NCBI RefSeq assembly: GCF_018294505.1
Contig: NC_057802.1
Span: forward strand, 315,240,821 to 315,304,820
Reading direction: 5' to 3'
From: Triticum aestivum
Taxonomy: Eukaryota; Streptophyta; Magnoliopsida; Poales; Poaceae
Length of the DNA: 64,000 nt
Shown: one piece after another, positions 47,993 through 58,922 of the stretch
How the letters are laid out: every line of letters begins with the position of its first letter
Position numbering within the stretch: position 1 is the stretch's first letter
The notes under the pieces: model-generated
Database searches by the model: none
Seen by the model: the letters and a program-made list of their open reading frames with translations, nothing else
Told to the model about the DNA's origin: nothing
Program-made: the position numbers and the translations under genes

Positions 47993-48588
47993 GTCATATA
48001 CTAGTATCATCCATATAATACTAGTGTATGATACTACCTTTAATTAATTATAGCGCATAATATAATACATAGAGTATAGTATCATAGATCATATTTGTTG
48101 CCATGCATGACACAAATTAGCATCGCATTTAACATGATACGATATCTACCTACTCCCTCCTTTCCTGTTTATAGGGCTTATCTCAAAATCTTAGTTTTTC
48201 CATTTTATAAGGCTCAATTTGGTTCTTCCCCATCACAAGTTCAGATTCCAAGGTGCATTAAATCATTACATGCAAGTATTAAGAGAAAATTGACCAATGC
48301 ATGTACTTTATGCATGCATGCATTGCAATTAATACATTGGTAAACATAATTTTTTGAGGAAAACAAGAGCATTAATTGGGTGCTTTTGCAAATTACAAAA
48401 AGTATTCGACCACTCACCATCTACCTTGGTTGGTGAGATTTCTGAATTGAGCCTTATAAACCGAAAATGAGGGAGTATATGTTACTCTAACCCTCTCTAT
48501 ATATATTTAATACTTTGCCACATCAGCATACTTGCTATTTCCGAGTGCATGACATCGTCGGCTATGATACCACCACTATGGGCAGCCT
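47993..48588. mobile_element. MITE with TATAGTGG/CCACTATG-type ends, split by a Stowaway
   Basis: The ends TATAGTGGAGAGTGTCATAT and ATGATACCACCACTATGG are inverted repeats, and the body is similar to the neighbouring units at 48589-48880. A Stowaway is inserted at 48153-48475. Superfamily is not certain; it resembles Tourist-like units found next to it. Confidence 0.55.
48153..48475. mobile_element. Stowaway MITE 1
   Basis: The element starts CTCCCTCCTTTCCTG and ends GAAAATGAGGGAG, with TA on both sides (48151-48152, 48476-48477), the Tc1/Mariner-type signature. It shares most of its sequence with the second Stowaway at 49132. Confidence 0.9.
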
Positions 48589-48880
48589 TATATAGTGGGG
48601 AGTATCATATACTATATATACTATGATGCATATGATACTAGTGTATTATACTACGTACGTACCTTCATAGTGCATATATAGTATCATAGAGTAGTATATA
48701 TCATAGATGACCATATTTATGGCCATGCATGACACAAAGTAGTATAGCATTTATTATATATATATATATATATGTTACGGTATCTACCTATGTTACTGCT
48801 TCTTTGCCACATCATCATATTTGCTATTCCCGAGTGCATGATACCGGCTATGATACCCCCACTATGGCCACCCTAATAAG
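48589..48880. mobile_element. Tourist-like MITE
   Basis: The inverted ends are AGCCTTATATAGTGGGGAGT and CCCCCACTATGGCCACCCT. The inside is AT-rich with a short (TA)n run at 48749-48773. The element is related to those at 47993 and 60117. Confidence 0.55.
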
Positions 48881-49129
48881 GCTGGTCGTAATATGGGAGT
48901 ATCAAGCGGTATGATGCATGCCAACTAGACTTTTTGGATGATGTGGCACACAGTTAAATGAGGAAAGAGAGGGTGTGGTATTATATCATGATACCGTATC
49001 ATATTAAATGTTGTACTACTTTGTGTCATGCATGGCAATTAATAAGGCAACCTAAGATACTAACTTATGATACTATGCATGCGCGCATTACGGAGGTATT
49101 ACCGATCATATACTAGTATCATGCATATA
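48881..49129. mobile_element. Tourist-like MITE, possibly truncated
   Basis: It starts AAGGCTGGTCGTAATATGGG and shares its body (AACTAGACTTT, ATGATGTGGCACACAGTTAAA) in reverse with the Tourist MITE at 49438-49715. The right end runs into Stowaway 2. Confidence 0.55.
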
Positions 49130-49131
49130 TA

Positions 49132-49734
49132 CTCCCTCCTTTCCAGTTTATAGGCTTATCTCAAAATTTTAGTTTTTCCATTTTATAAGTCTCAATTTGG
49201 TTGTTCCCCGTCACATGTTCAGATTCCAAGGTGCATTAAATCATTGCATGCAAGTATTAAGAGAAAGTTGACCAATGCATGTACTTTATGCATGCATGTA
49301 TTGCAATTAATACATTGGAAAACATAAATTTTTGAGGAAAACAAAAGCATTAATTGGGTGTTTTTGCAAACCACAAAAAGTATTCCGCCACTCACCATCT
49401 ACCTTGGTTGGTGAGATTTTTGAATTGAGCCCTATAAGGCTGGTTGTAATGGGGAGTATCATATACTAGTATCATGCATATGATATATACTAGTGTATGA
49501 TACTACTTCTGTAATGCATAGTATCATAAGTTAGTATCTTAGGTTTCCTTATTAATTGCCATGCATCACACAAAGTAGTACAACATTTAATATGATATTG
49601 GTGTCATGAGATGATACCACATCCTCTCTTTCCTCATTTAATTGTGTGCCACATCGTCCAGAAAGTCTAGTTGGCATGCATGATACCGCTTATGATACTA
49701 CCATTACAACCGGCCTAAATCGGAAAGGAGGGAG
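49132..49734. mobile_element. Stowaway MITE 2, split by a Tourist MITE
   Basis: The element starts CTCCCTCCTTTCCAG and ends CGGAAAGGAGGGAG, with TA on both sides (49130-49131, 49735-49736). It is interrupted at 49438-49715. Confidence 0.88.
49438..49715. mobile_element. Tourist (PIF/Harbinger-type) MITE inside Stowaway 2
   Basis: Its TIRs are GGCTGGTTGTAATGG and CCATTACAACCGGCC, and it has the 3-bp TSD TAA at 49435-49437 and 49716-49718. Removing it and one TAA restores the Stowaway end as seen in Stowaway 1. Confidence 0.9.
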
Positions 49735-49776
49735 TATGATACTAGCTAGTCTATGATATACTAGCTACCTCACTAA

Positions 49777-50067
49777 GAGCATGGTTAATAATACAGCCAA
49801 CGGTCGGCTATAAGAAGTTGCCATGTCATATACAGCCAACCTCTTAGTGGGCTGTACAATAATAAGTTTTAAATACGTACTAGTTTATCAATAGTTGGCC
49901 CACCTTACATCCTCACAAAGTGTCTTGGGTCTCGTGTTGCAGCTGGCTCTACTAACCAAGAGCCCGCTTCCCTTCTCTCTCCTCTTCTCTTTCCCCCAAC
50001 TAATAAGCACATATATATTATTCTATTCCTTATAGCTTGCTTATGTGTCACTCTATTGTACTTGCTC
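49777..50067. mobile_element. Tourist-type MITE, GAGCATGG/TTGCTC family, copy 1
   Basis: It starts GAGCATGGTTAATAATACAG and ends CTATTGTACTTGCTC. It is flanked by TAA at 49774-49776 and 50068-50070. The right TAA is shared with an inverted copy that begins at 50071. Confidence 0.75.
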
Positions 50068-50196
50068 TAAGAGCAAGTACAATAGTGGGCTTATAGCTCG
50101 CTTACATGGCATTTTTGCCTATGTCGAGGAGAGAGATGTGAAAAAGTAAGGGGAGTGGGATCTACTGCAAGAGCCTAGCTATATACACATTCCTAG

Positions 50197-51020
50197 CACT
50201 ACTGCAGGAGACTGCTAACGCGACACTACGATCAGAGACCCTTTGCCGAAACTGTGTGCGATGCAATAATCGCAAACGATGGTGTAAAAAAACCATCAAA
50301 AAGGTGCAAAACGTTTGCGATGATGTATGCATCAAACACGGTTCAGGTTTTAGTTGCGTGTGCGATGAAGGGCATACGGTTAATCCATTCAAACTATTTG
50401 CGATGAGGCAGAACAACAAAAACGGGCAGCCATAACAATGTGTGTGCGATGCAGGACACACGGTTAATCCATTTGAACTGTTTGCGATGAGGTAGAACAA
50501 CAGAAACGGGCAGCCATATCAATGTGTGTGCGATATATGGCATACGGTTAACTCGGATGAACTGTTTTTGATTAGGGAACACAACATAAACGGTTCAACT
50601 TAACAAGATGTGTGTGATATGCAGCATACAGTTCACATGGATAAACTGTTTGCGATGAGTCAAAAGAACACAAACGAGTCGTGTAAACAAGATGTGTGTG
50701 ATACATGGCAAACATCCGACTCGGATGAACTATTTGCGATGAGAAATTACAACACAGACGGTCAATACAGTTACTTCGTGTGTGATTCTGTGTGTACAAA
50801 AAACTTTGAAAAATGCAAACTAGTTGCTTGCGGTGGCTAGGAGTATCGCACACGATGCGTCTGCGAGTACTCGTGTGCGATGATTAGTATGTTACACATA
50901 TGTTTCCTTATGTGAACATGTGTGTGAATTTGCAATATGGACAGTTAATATGCAAATGCCTTCTGGACATGAGGCACACGCTTAAACTCAATGAACTGTG
51001 TACGATACTAATACTTTCCA
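50197..51020. repeat. Type A end and subterminal repeats of CACTA copy 2
   Basis: The first 175 bp are the inverse of 47378-47550. Units of about 65-70 bp with GTGTGCGAT, AACTGTTTGCGATGAG and AACGGGCAGCC follow to about 50720, then looser TGTGTGCGAT motifs to 51010. The long inverted repeat with copy 1 spans the 2.6-kb MITE region. Confidence 0.88.
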
Positions 51021-51115
51021 TGAAAATTTATGAACTTGGGTAACAGCATTTGAGTAACATATATATAGTGGTTACACTATTCGACAAAAGGAGGATCTTC
51101 GTAACACGGTTTTGA

Positions 51116-51262
51116 CAACCATATGGTCCATATCTACATACTTAACATAGTAACAACTATCACATTTTAAGAGGCTAAGGGCCAACAACCATATGGTCCA
51201 TATCTACATACTTAACATATATAGTAACAGCTAGCACATTTTAAGAGGCTGAGGGCCAACAA
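51116..51262. repeat. Direct duplication of about 73 bp
   Basis: Two adjacent copies contain CAACCATATGGTCCATATCT, ACATACTTAACAT and TTTTAAGAGGCT. They lie just beyond the stop codon of the two-B3 gene and would be in its 3' UTR. Confidence 0.85.
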
Positions 51263-51268
51263 CCACAA

Positions 51269-52789
51269 CTATCCACTGGAAGCAGCTTGATCACGGCGAC
51301 TCGGCATCTCGTCAATGAAAAGGAAGAGCCCTCCTGTGCCTTGGTAGAGCAGGAGTAGAACAGTGTCTCCAATTTTCCAATATGGATGCATTGCCACGAG
51401 AAGCGAGAACTTGTTAATTTGAATGGTTCCATTTTTGCGGGAAATGCAGTACCTTGCAATCACTTTGGCGTTATTAGCAGGCACAAGTGTAATTCGACCA
51501 CGCCGGGAAATCGATCCAGGAACGGCTACAGGGGGCAATTTCTGTTGACATGTAGAATAAAAAACAATTGTAACATATCGTTGAAGATATATATAGTTTA
51601 TGAGCATCAACATTAAAATAAGACTTTTTACCAGCGCTTTGTGCACACAATTGGTCTTGTTCAGTGTGTGCACCATAGGTCTAATTAATCCCATCCAAAA
51701 TCCAGCGTTCATACGCTGTGCTATCTCTGTCAGATTATCAACAAAGTTTATGACATGCTTCAAGTCCTTCCAGTGAAATTTGGTACGCTTAGTAACATAC
51801 AGATCGTTCACTATGCATCCAACATATCCTGCTTAAAAGGTGGAAAGGTATTATTTATTCAGAACATGGCAGAAGAATATATAGTGCGCATAAATTGGTA
51901 AACAGAATTTGTTACTGCCTAGGAACGGAGTCAGAATATGATATCACAATTGGTTGCTTAAATAGTGATCAATTGGTTGCTTAAATAGTAATATGACAGC
52001 ATGGAGAAAGTTGAAAGGACACTAACCTCGATCAGACTTTGATCGGCTGATGACGTTGGGGAAGTAAACATCCATGTTAATTAGACCAGGCTGTGGTGCA
52101 CGCACTAGAATTTTATTGCCAGCTTTCAGTTCATAACACTTAGACATTTTTCTCCAAAGGTCCGCATTAAAATAGGAGTGACCATCTTTATCAAGTTTTA
52201 CGCTAACCGTCATTGTAAACCCATGTTGCGTTGTCAATATGACATCCTGGGAGTCATCAGCAAAGTAAAGCCCAAGATTTCCTTCTACTCCTGTTCTTGC
52301 AAAGCAAGGGATGTACTGCTTGAAATGAAAATTAAGATCGTAAATTAGATGTATTGAAATAACCGAGAACAATGCAAATAATGGAGTAACTGATAGAACA
52401 TATCCATATATAGATGCAATCAAAGTACAAAAATATAGAATTAAAAATAGATAATGTAACAAAGATTTGATGCAAATATATAGATAATGTAGCAACAGAC
52501 GGTATATGTTCACAAATTTAGGCCATGCCGACCGTGGTAGGTTGAGATTGAACATACCGAGCGCTCCCTGAAGTCATCCGGAATGGTGAGATAGAACTTC
52601 GTTTCCGACTGGCCATGACCACAGTTGCCCGATTTGTGCTCGCACTGTGCACACATGAATGAACACCCACGAATCAGCTAGAACAAAAATGATTCCACGG
52701 CGATTTCCGCCGGTTGATTAACAGCGACGGACGGACTGCGATAAGAGATGAGTGAATATTTTGCTAATTAAGTTGATTACCTTCTCCAT
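51269..52789 (-). CDS. Two-B3-domain protein, five exons, intact
   Basis: Exons on the minus strand: 52781-52789, 52558-52644, 52027-52315, 51632-51828 and 51269-51541. All introns have GT/AG ends and all phases join, giving an unbroken 284-residue product. It starts MEK; ATG 52789 is the only start that splices in frame. A short Cys/His stretch (CEHKSGNCGHG) follows. The first B3-like fold spans residues 20-118 (KFYLTIPDDFRE, NLGLYFADDSQDVIL, FNADLWRKMSKCYELKAGNK, INMDVYFP). A helical middle follows, then a second B3-like fold at 195-275 (RRGRITLVPANNAKVI, INKFSLLVAMHPYWKIGDTV, GGLFLFIDEMP). B3 domains bind DNA in plant transcription factors, usually in the nucleus. The gene is read toward the type A end, about 1.1 kb away. 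It could be captured host cargo or an element-specific DNA binder; intactness next to broken neighbours favours recent or selected function. B3 assignment is by motif pattern. Confidence 0.75.
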
Positions 52790-53044
52790 GAGAAAAATCC
52801 CCGGCCCAATCCCGTAGAAAACCCCAGTCGACCAGAGTCTAGAATGTCGGTGCAGATAGGCGGCAGAAAGCGGTGGAGACGAAATCCGGTGCCGTTTGGA
52901 GCGCAACCTACGGCCACCGCCAACAGCCGTCGAGCTTAGGGTGCAGAGTTCCGGAGGAGTCCGCGGCAAGTGAGTGGGGACGAAGTGGGCGAGGGTTTTC
53001 TTTTCCTTTTGCATGTGTGAGTGAACACACACGGTTCGCAAAGG
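52790..53044 (-). promoter_or_regulatory. 5' region of the two-B3 gene
   Basis: This short GC-rich leader lies upstream of the MEK start, with no clear TATA box. At 53010-53070 it merges into CACTA-type motifs (ACACACGGTTCGCAAAGG, GATGAACCGTGTGCGATA) that also close the tandem array at 55745-55790. The promoter is inferred from position only. Confidence 0.3.
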
Positions 53045-55640
53045 CGACGGAGATGAACCGTGTGCGATAGTAAATCACCGAGATTGAATGGGAATCCAAA
53101 TTTCCTTTGTCTTTCATCCATGAGTTTTTTTCTACGATGAACATGAACCCTGCTAATCACCGTGTTCAAATTTGACACTTTTCCGGGTTCATTTACAATA
53201 TTTAGGGGATTATGTGCATTTTCAGGCATTAATGCACGTAATTCAAATTCAAACAATTGGTGCATGAAAGGGTGCACAAGAACGGTCTGGAAAAGCCATA
53301 CTTGTGGTATTTAGTAATTGCTCAAGCCTTTTACAAGGAATGGGAAGAGATTTCAATGGAGTCAACCACAAACGCATCATTTACTGGGTTATCAACTATA
53401 GAACAATGAAATATGTGCTTGAAAAACATGACGGCTGGCATGGTTTCATGGTATGGCCTCACCGTGCCCTGTTTAAAAGCTGAGAAGGTTTGATTTATGT
53501 CGTCATGCACGCCCTTCATAAATCGAACCATCATCGAGGAAGTTCAATGCTTTCGAGAGGGAAATCACTAAGATTGAAGGGGAATCCAAATTTCCGTCCT
53601 AGTTTGTCTTTCAGTTTTTTTCCAACGATCAACATACCGCCTCAAATGAAACATGTTCAAATTTGACATTTTTCCGAACTCATTTACCGTATTTAGGGGA
53701 TTGTGTGCATTTTCTAGGCTTTAATTATACACATAATTCAAATTCGAACCATCGGTGCATGAAAAGGTGCACAAGAACGGTCTGGAAAACCATGCTCGTG
53801 CTATACAAAAAATGAAACACATGGTTGGAAAACATGACGCCTGGTGTGGTGCCATGGTATGGCCTCACCATGCCCCTGGTAAAAATTGGAGAATGTTTTC
53901 CTTATGTCATGATGCGCGCCTTTCATAAAATGAACCATCATCCAAGGAAGTTTCATGGTTTTGAGGGGGAAATCACCAAGATTGAAGGGCGATCCAAATT
54001 TCCTTTGTCCTTTGTCCATGAGTTTTTTTCTATGATGAGCACTTTTCTGGGTTCATTTGCCATATTTAGGGGGTTATGTGCATTTCCTAGGCATTAACGC
54101 GCATAATTCAAATTCAAACAATCGATGCATGAAAGGGTCCACAAGAACGGCCTAGAAAACCATGCTCGTGCCATTTATTAAATTCTCATGCCTTTTACAA
54201 GGAATGGACAGATATTTCGATGAAATGTGTGGCAATAGTCAACCACAAATGTTTGTTTGTTGGGTTTTCAACTATAGAAAAATGAAATAAATGCTTAAAA
54301 AACATGACGCCTGTCATGGTGCCATGGTATGACCTCACCATGCCCTGGTAAAAAATTGAGAAGGTTTGGCTTATGTCGTCATGCACACCCTTCATAAATC
54401 GAACCATCACTGAGGAAGTTCCATGCTTTCGAGAGGGAAAATCCCCAAGATTGAAGGGGAATCCTAATTTTCGTCCTAGTTTGTCATTCAGTTTTTTCCA
54501 ACAATCAACATACCGCCTCAAATGCAACATGTTCAAATTTGACATTTTCCCGGGCTCACTTACAATATTTAGGGGATTATGTGCATTTTCTAGGCATTAA
54601 TGGACATAATTCAAACTCGAACAATCGGTGCATGAAAAGGTGCACAAGAATGGTCTGGAAAACCATGCACGTGTTATGTAGCACATTCTCATGCCTTTTA
54701 CAAGGAATGGGCAGATATTTCAAGGAAATGTGTGGCAATAGTCAACCATAAATGTGTCGTTTACTCGGTTAACAACTATACAAAAAATAAAACACATGGT
54801 TGGAAAACATGAGGCCTGGCTTGGTGCCATGGTATGGCCTGACCATGCCCTGGTAAAAATTGGAGAATGTTTTCCTTATGTCGTGATGCGCGCCTTTCAT
54901 AAATCGAACCATCACCGAGGAAGTTTCATGGTTTCAAGGGGGAAATCACCAAGATTGAAGGGGGGGGGGGTCCAAATTTCCTTTGTCCTTTGTCCACGAG
55001 TTTATTTCTACGATGAACATACAACCTGCAAATAACCGTGTTCAAATTTGGTAGTTTTCCGGGTTCATTTGCCATATTTAGGGGATTATGTGCATTTCCT
55101 AGGCATTAATGCACATAATTCAAGTTCAAACAATCGATGCATGAAAGGGTCCACAAGAACGGCCTAGAAAACCATGCTCGTGCCATTTAGTAAATTCTCA
55201 TGCCTTTTACAAGGAATGGACAGATATTTCGATGAAATGTGTGGCAATAGTCAACCACTAATGTCTGTTTGTTGGGTTTTCAACTATAAAAAATGAAATA
55301 AATGCTTAAAAAACATGACGCCTGGCATGGTGCCATGGTATGACCTCACCATGGCTTGGTAAAAATTTGAGAAGGTTTGGCTTATGTTGTCATGCACGCC
55401 CTTCATAAATCGAACCATCACCGAGGAAGTTCCATGCTTTCGAAAGGGAAATCCTCAAGATTGAAGGGGAATCCAAATTTTCTTCGTTCTTTGCCCTGGT
55501 TTTTTTTCTACAATGAACATACACCCTGCAAATCACCGTGTTCAAATTTGGCATTTTTCCGGGCTCATTTACCATATTTAGGGGATTATGTGCATTTTCT
55601 AGGCATTTAGCGCATATAAATCCAATCCAGCTACAGGTGC
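53045..55640. repeat. Tandem array of about six diverged 400-500-bp units
   Basis: Units recur at about 53075, 53570, 53980, 54450, 54950 and 55460. They share GATTGAAGGGGAATCCAAAT, TTTAGGGGATTATGTGCATT, GGTGCACAAGAACGGTCTGG and TGCCATGGTATGGCCTCACC. Unit lengths vary because of internal deletions. A poly-G run sits at 54961-54970. The array occupies the same relative place as the 503-bp array of copy 1 and shares short phrases with it (AGGCATT, TGCATAATTCAAATT-like). Confidence 0.85.
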
Positions 55641-55800
55641 ATGGGTGTGATGTGAGGGACGTGGATTGCCGTCCAACGGTGCACACGCGCGATCCGCGTG
55701 GCTGGGGTTCCGGCCAATCATAACGCAACACACAATAGGCTCAGCGCACACTGTTTCCGGAAGCGACGGAGATGAACCGTGTGCGATAATGAACGAGCAA
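55641..55800. repeat. CCAAT-box spacer module in CACTA copy 2
   Basis: CGTCCAACGGTGCACACGCG, GATCCGCGTGGCTGGGGTTC and CCGGCCAATCATAACG match the outer CACTA spacer modules at 47551, 47781 and 60820-60910. It is followed by AGCGACGGAGATGAACCGTG, which also borders the array at 53045. It lies upstream of the plus-strand genes of this copy, so it may be their promoter. Confidence 0.6.
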
Positions 55801-56080
55801 AATTGTAAGGGAAGCCAAATTTCTGTTGTCGTTTGTGGTTGAGCTCTTGAATACCACCGCACTATACGGCTGCCCGGCCCCTCCGTCCCAGAGCTCTCTC
55901 TAGGCATCGTCCATGGCACCGCGGCCCACAGTAATTGGTAAGGAAGCGATGGCATCCTGCCGCGCCGCGTTCCTCGCCGCCCGTGACTGCGCACATGGTA
56001 AGGAAACGATGGCATCTTGCCGCTCCTAGTTCATCGCCGCTGGCAGCAAGACAGTTACATGGGCGGACTTTGAGGCTGCC

Positions 56081-56317
56081 ATGGCCGAATGGGTGGTGGA
56101 TCTAGAGGCGGCCAAAGCCGCACAGAAGGAGCGGAAAAGGCAGAAAGCAGTCAAGAAAAGAGAGTCCCGCCACCGCAAGAAAAAAGAGGCCGCACGCCGT
56201 GGTGAGGAGAGCTTGGCGGAGATTGAAGCACAGTGGGCTGCCGCCTACAAGGCCGGGAAGGAGAACGCCGGCGTCTCGCTAGTATGCCGTGATGGCAACA
56301 TGGGAGAAGTAGTTTAA
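56081..56317 (+). CDS. Small Lys/Arg-rich helical protein, 78 residues
   Basis: The ORF begins MAEWVVDLEAAKAAQKE, continues with a strongly basic helix (KRQKAVKKRESRHRKKKEAA), and then an amphipathic acidic part (EESLAEIEAQWAAAYKAG). It looks like a nuclear-targeted or nucleic-acid-binding coiled coil, but I recognise no family. The same frame opens at ATG 55913 and is cut by one TAG in the intervening region (at about 56018), so a longer N-terminus may have existed. It is read toward the type C end, upstream of the B3 gene. It could be the first exon of that gene region or an independent ORF. Confidence 0.4.
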   Translation: MAEWVVDLEAAKAAQKERKRQKAVKKRESRHRKKKEAARRGEESLAEIEAQWAAAYKAGKENAGVSLVCRDGNMGEVV

Positions 56318-56957
56318 GTTTGTATTAGAGCAAATTACTAGTAGTACTTTAAGTTTGTAGTATTAACGTAGAATGTCGGTAAGAGCATCCTTTGAGGGCT
56401 TTGAGCGTTGATTAGCATGTGTGCCCGTGTGCGTTTTTTGCGTTAATCAATCGAAGATCACAGAACACACGGTTTCTATGCCGTACCCGTCTGCGTTTTT
56501 TGCGTTAATGACCCATAAGTCAGTTAGCTGTGCGATATTTCCTAATAAACCAGGCATACCATTGACCGAAAAAATCAAGTACACGTGTACATTTTTTGGA
56601 GACGGGATCTGCCAACTTTCTTTTTTCTCGCACACGAGTATTTTACGCGCTTCGTCTGTGTTGTGTGTTTCCCCTGCACAAGTTTCAAAATTCGCACCGA
56701 AATTTTCATTAGGCGCGCGATTTTAGAATTTATTCCTCCAACCACATCCCCTTCCCCTTAGTATCCCCTCCCCCACGCCTCCCCCTACCGGCATCTCAAA
56801 CCACCGCCGTCGCAACAACAGCTTCAACCACATCTACGTTCTGCTCGGATCCAGTCAGGTAACCCACCGATCTCTATCACGTCCCCGGCCTGATTGCTTA
56901 AATGGCGCCCGCGAAACATCCTCATGCCTCCAAATCCCCCCCGCCCACCAGGAGCTG
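56318..56957. other. Spacer with CACTA-type motifs and B3 gene leader
   Basis: At 56420-56510 a unit of about 75 bp is duplicated (GTCTGCGTTTTTTGCGTTAA-type). From 56730 a C-rich leader includes a GT donor at about 56848 (TCCAGTCAG^GTAACC) and an AG acceptor at 56951, so the B3 gene has a 5' UTR intron. No other coding signal is seen. Confidence 0.45.
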
Positions 56958-58922
56958 ATGGCGGTCCATGGCGCCATGGCCGCTATGCGTGCTGACCCGG
57001 AGGAACACCTCGCCTCCGCCGCCGCCGCCGACATGGTGGAGGCTCTGGCTCAGATGAAGTCCTCCAGTGACTACCCCCCAGGACTTAACAGGTAAGATCT
57101 GACCGGCTAAATCTTACCAATACCACTTGCAATGGCTATGATTTGTACGGTTGATGTATTAAGCATGTTCGTGCCTTGTTTATTTCAGTACTACACACTG
57201 TGTGATGTTCAAATATTACCGTGTCCAACTCAATTTCACCAATACCAGCAACAAACTTACAATACATGACTCATGACATCACTAGAGATGCTGCCTTGCA
57301 ATTTTTAGTGGATGCTAACCTTGTTGCACTTAACATGCCTGCCCATGTACTTACGCAGGGTCATAACGGCCGATGCTTTTGTTTGCCGTCGAGGTGAGCT
57401 GCATCCCATGTCTTACAGTATTTCACATAATTTGTGCAATTGCATTTTAACTTCTACCCATTTACTGGTTTCCTGTAGGTACACATGTCAGTGGCACTGA
57501 TCCACGCTTCGACCCGGAGGAACAGCTCGCCTCCGCCGTCGCTGACTTTGGGCGAGCTCTGGCCAAGATGAAGTGCCCCAGCAACTACCTCTCAGGACTT
57601 ACCAAGTATGTACTCACCAGTTCAATCTTACCAATACCAGTTGCAATTAATGGCTATGTTCTATACGGTCGATGTATTAAGCATGTTCTAGTAAACATGC
57701 CTAACACGTTTTTGCTACTATCCCTGCCTTTTTATAGACATCTGGGCCATTCTCTGCTCTGGCAGCACCTGCCTTGTGATGTTTAACTATGCCAATTGCA
57801 TTTTTGTCAGTACCGGTTTCAATGTCTATTTAGCCTGTTGCAATTAACAGTTGAATCCATTTTTAAACAGTTGCATTTCAATGGCTACAAACTTACAAAA
57901 CATGACTTAGGATGTTGTTAAGCCTGTTCCAATTAGCAGTTGTTTTTATTTTTTAATCTGTCCCTTTGCTACCGTGCTACTCTTTCGAAATGAAGATATC
58001 ACTACAGATGATGCCGTTTTATTACCATTTGCTATTTTTGGTGGATGTTAACCCTGTTGTAGTTAACATTGGCTTTCCATGTACTTACACAGGGCTACAA
58101 TGGGCGATGCTGTTGTTTGCCGTCGAGTTTAGCTGCATCCCATGTCTTATACACCATCTATTCCTAAATATAAGTATTTTTAGAGATTCCAATATAGACT
58201 ACATAAGGAGCAAAATGAGTGAATCTAGATTCTAATCTAAACTATATCTATAATTCTTTATACACCCGTATGTAGTTCATATTGAAATCTCAAAAAAAAA
58301 ATACTTGTACTTAGGAACATAGGTAGTTGTATTTTACATCATTTGTGCAATCTCAGTTTAGCTTCTAACATTTACTGGTTGCTTGTAGGTACATATATGA
58401 GGGGTACTGATCCACGCTTCGATCCTTTTTGCGTATGGGGCAATGAGATATTCATGAACAAGCGTCAAGTGAGGAAACTAAGAAAGATTGTTAGGCGAAA
58501 GAAACGGGTGATTGGAATTAAGCTCTTTATTTACACTTTGTCGAAGACAACAGCGAACTTTAGGATGGTAAGTAATGTGTTGCCTTTTCCCCTGCCCACA
58601 ACAAGTTACTCTATTAGACCTCAGTATCTGATATTTTCTCTTTTCAGTGGTTTCCGAAGCTATTTACTGATGATTACCTTGCAACTACATGATCGGAGTG
58701 GAGGCAACTAAGGTTAAAGTATATAATTCATGCTACCATGATAATGCTCTAGAAGTCTTCCTGAAGGCGGTGAAGGATGGGAGGGCGATCGTCACAAGGG
58801 GTTGGACAATAGTGTTTCGTGCCTATGGCATGCAGGAAGGCACATTATGGGCATTCCGCTTCTTCAACACCGTCGGCAGTCAAAATGATTTACACTTGTC
58901 TCTTCACCTTTACCACCTTTAA
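56958..58922 (+). pseudogene. Single-B3-domain gene of CACTA copy 2 with duplicated exons
   Basis: Exons: 56958-57091 (MAAMRADPEEHLASA), a 35-nt microexon 57359-57393 (VITADAFVCRR), 57479-57605 (GTDPRFDPEEQLASAVADFG), a second 35-nt microexon 58093-58127 (ATMGDAVVCRR), 58389-58567 (GTDPRFDPFCVWGNEIF) and 58648-58922, the B3 domain (WFPKLFTDDYLAT, VKVYNSCYHDNALEVFLKAV, TRGWTIVFRAYGMQEGTLWA). Every phase joins, which makes the model convincing. The microexon-plus-exon unit is tandemly duplicated together with intron sequence. Lesions: the second microexon's donor reads TT in place of GT, and a 1-nt deletion near 58687 shifts the B3 frame. The homologue in copy 1 (25893-27620) has a different lesion. 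The gene is read toward the type C end. B3 function as a DNA binder is family knowledge; its role here is unknown. Confidence 0.75.
58150..58324. mobile_element. Stowaway MITE in an intron of the B3 gene
   Basis: The ends TATTCCTAAATATAAGTATT and ATACTTGTACTTAGGAACAT, plus the inner GACTACATAAGGAGCAAAAT, match the common Triticeae Stowaway type. It splits the intron copy that, in the neighbouring duplicated unit (57400-57478), is uninterrupted, so it arrived after the exon duplication. Confidence 0.8.
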
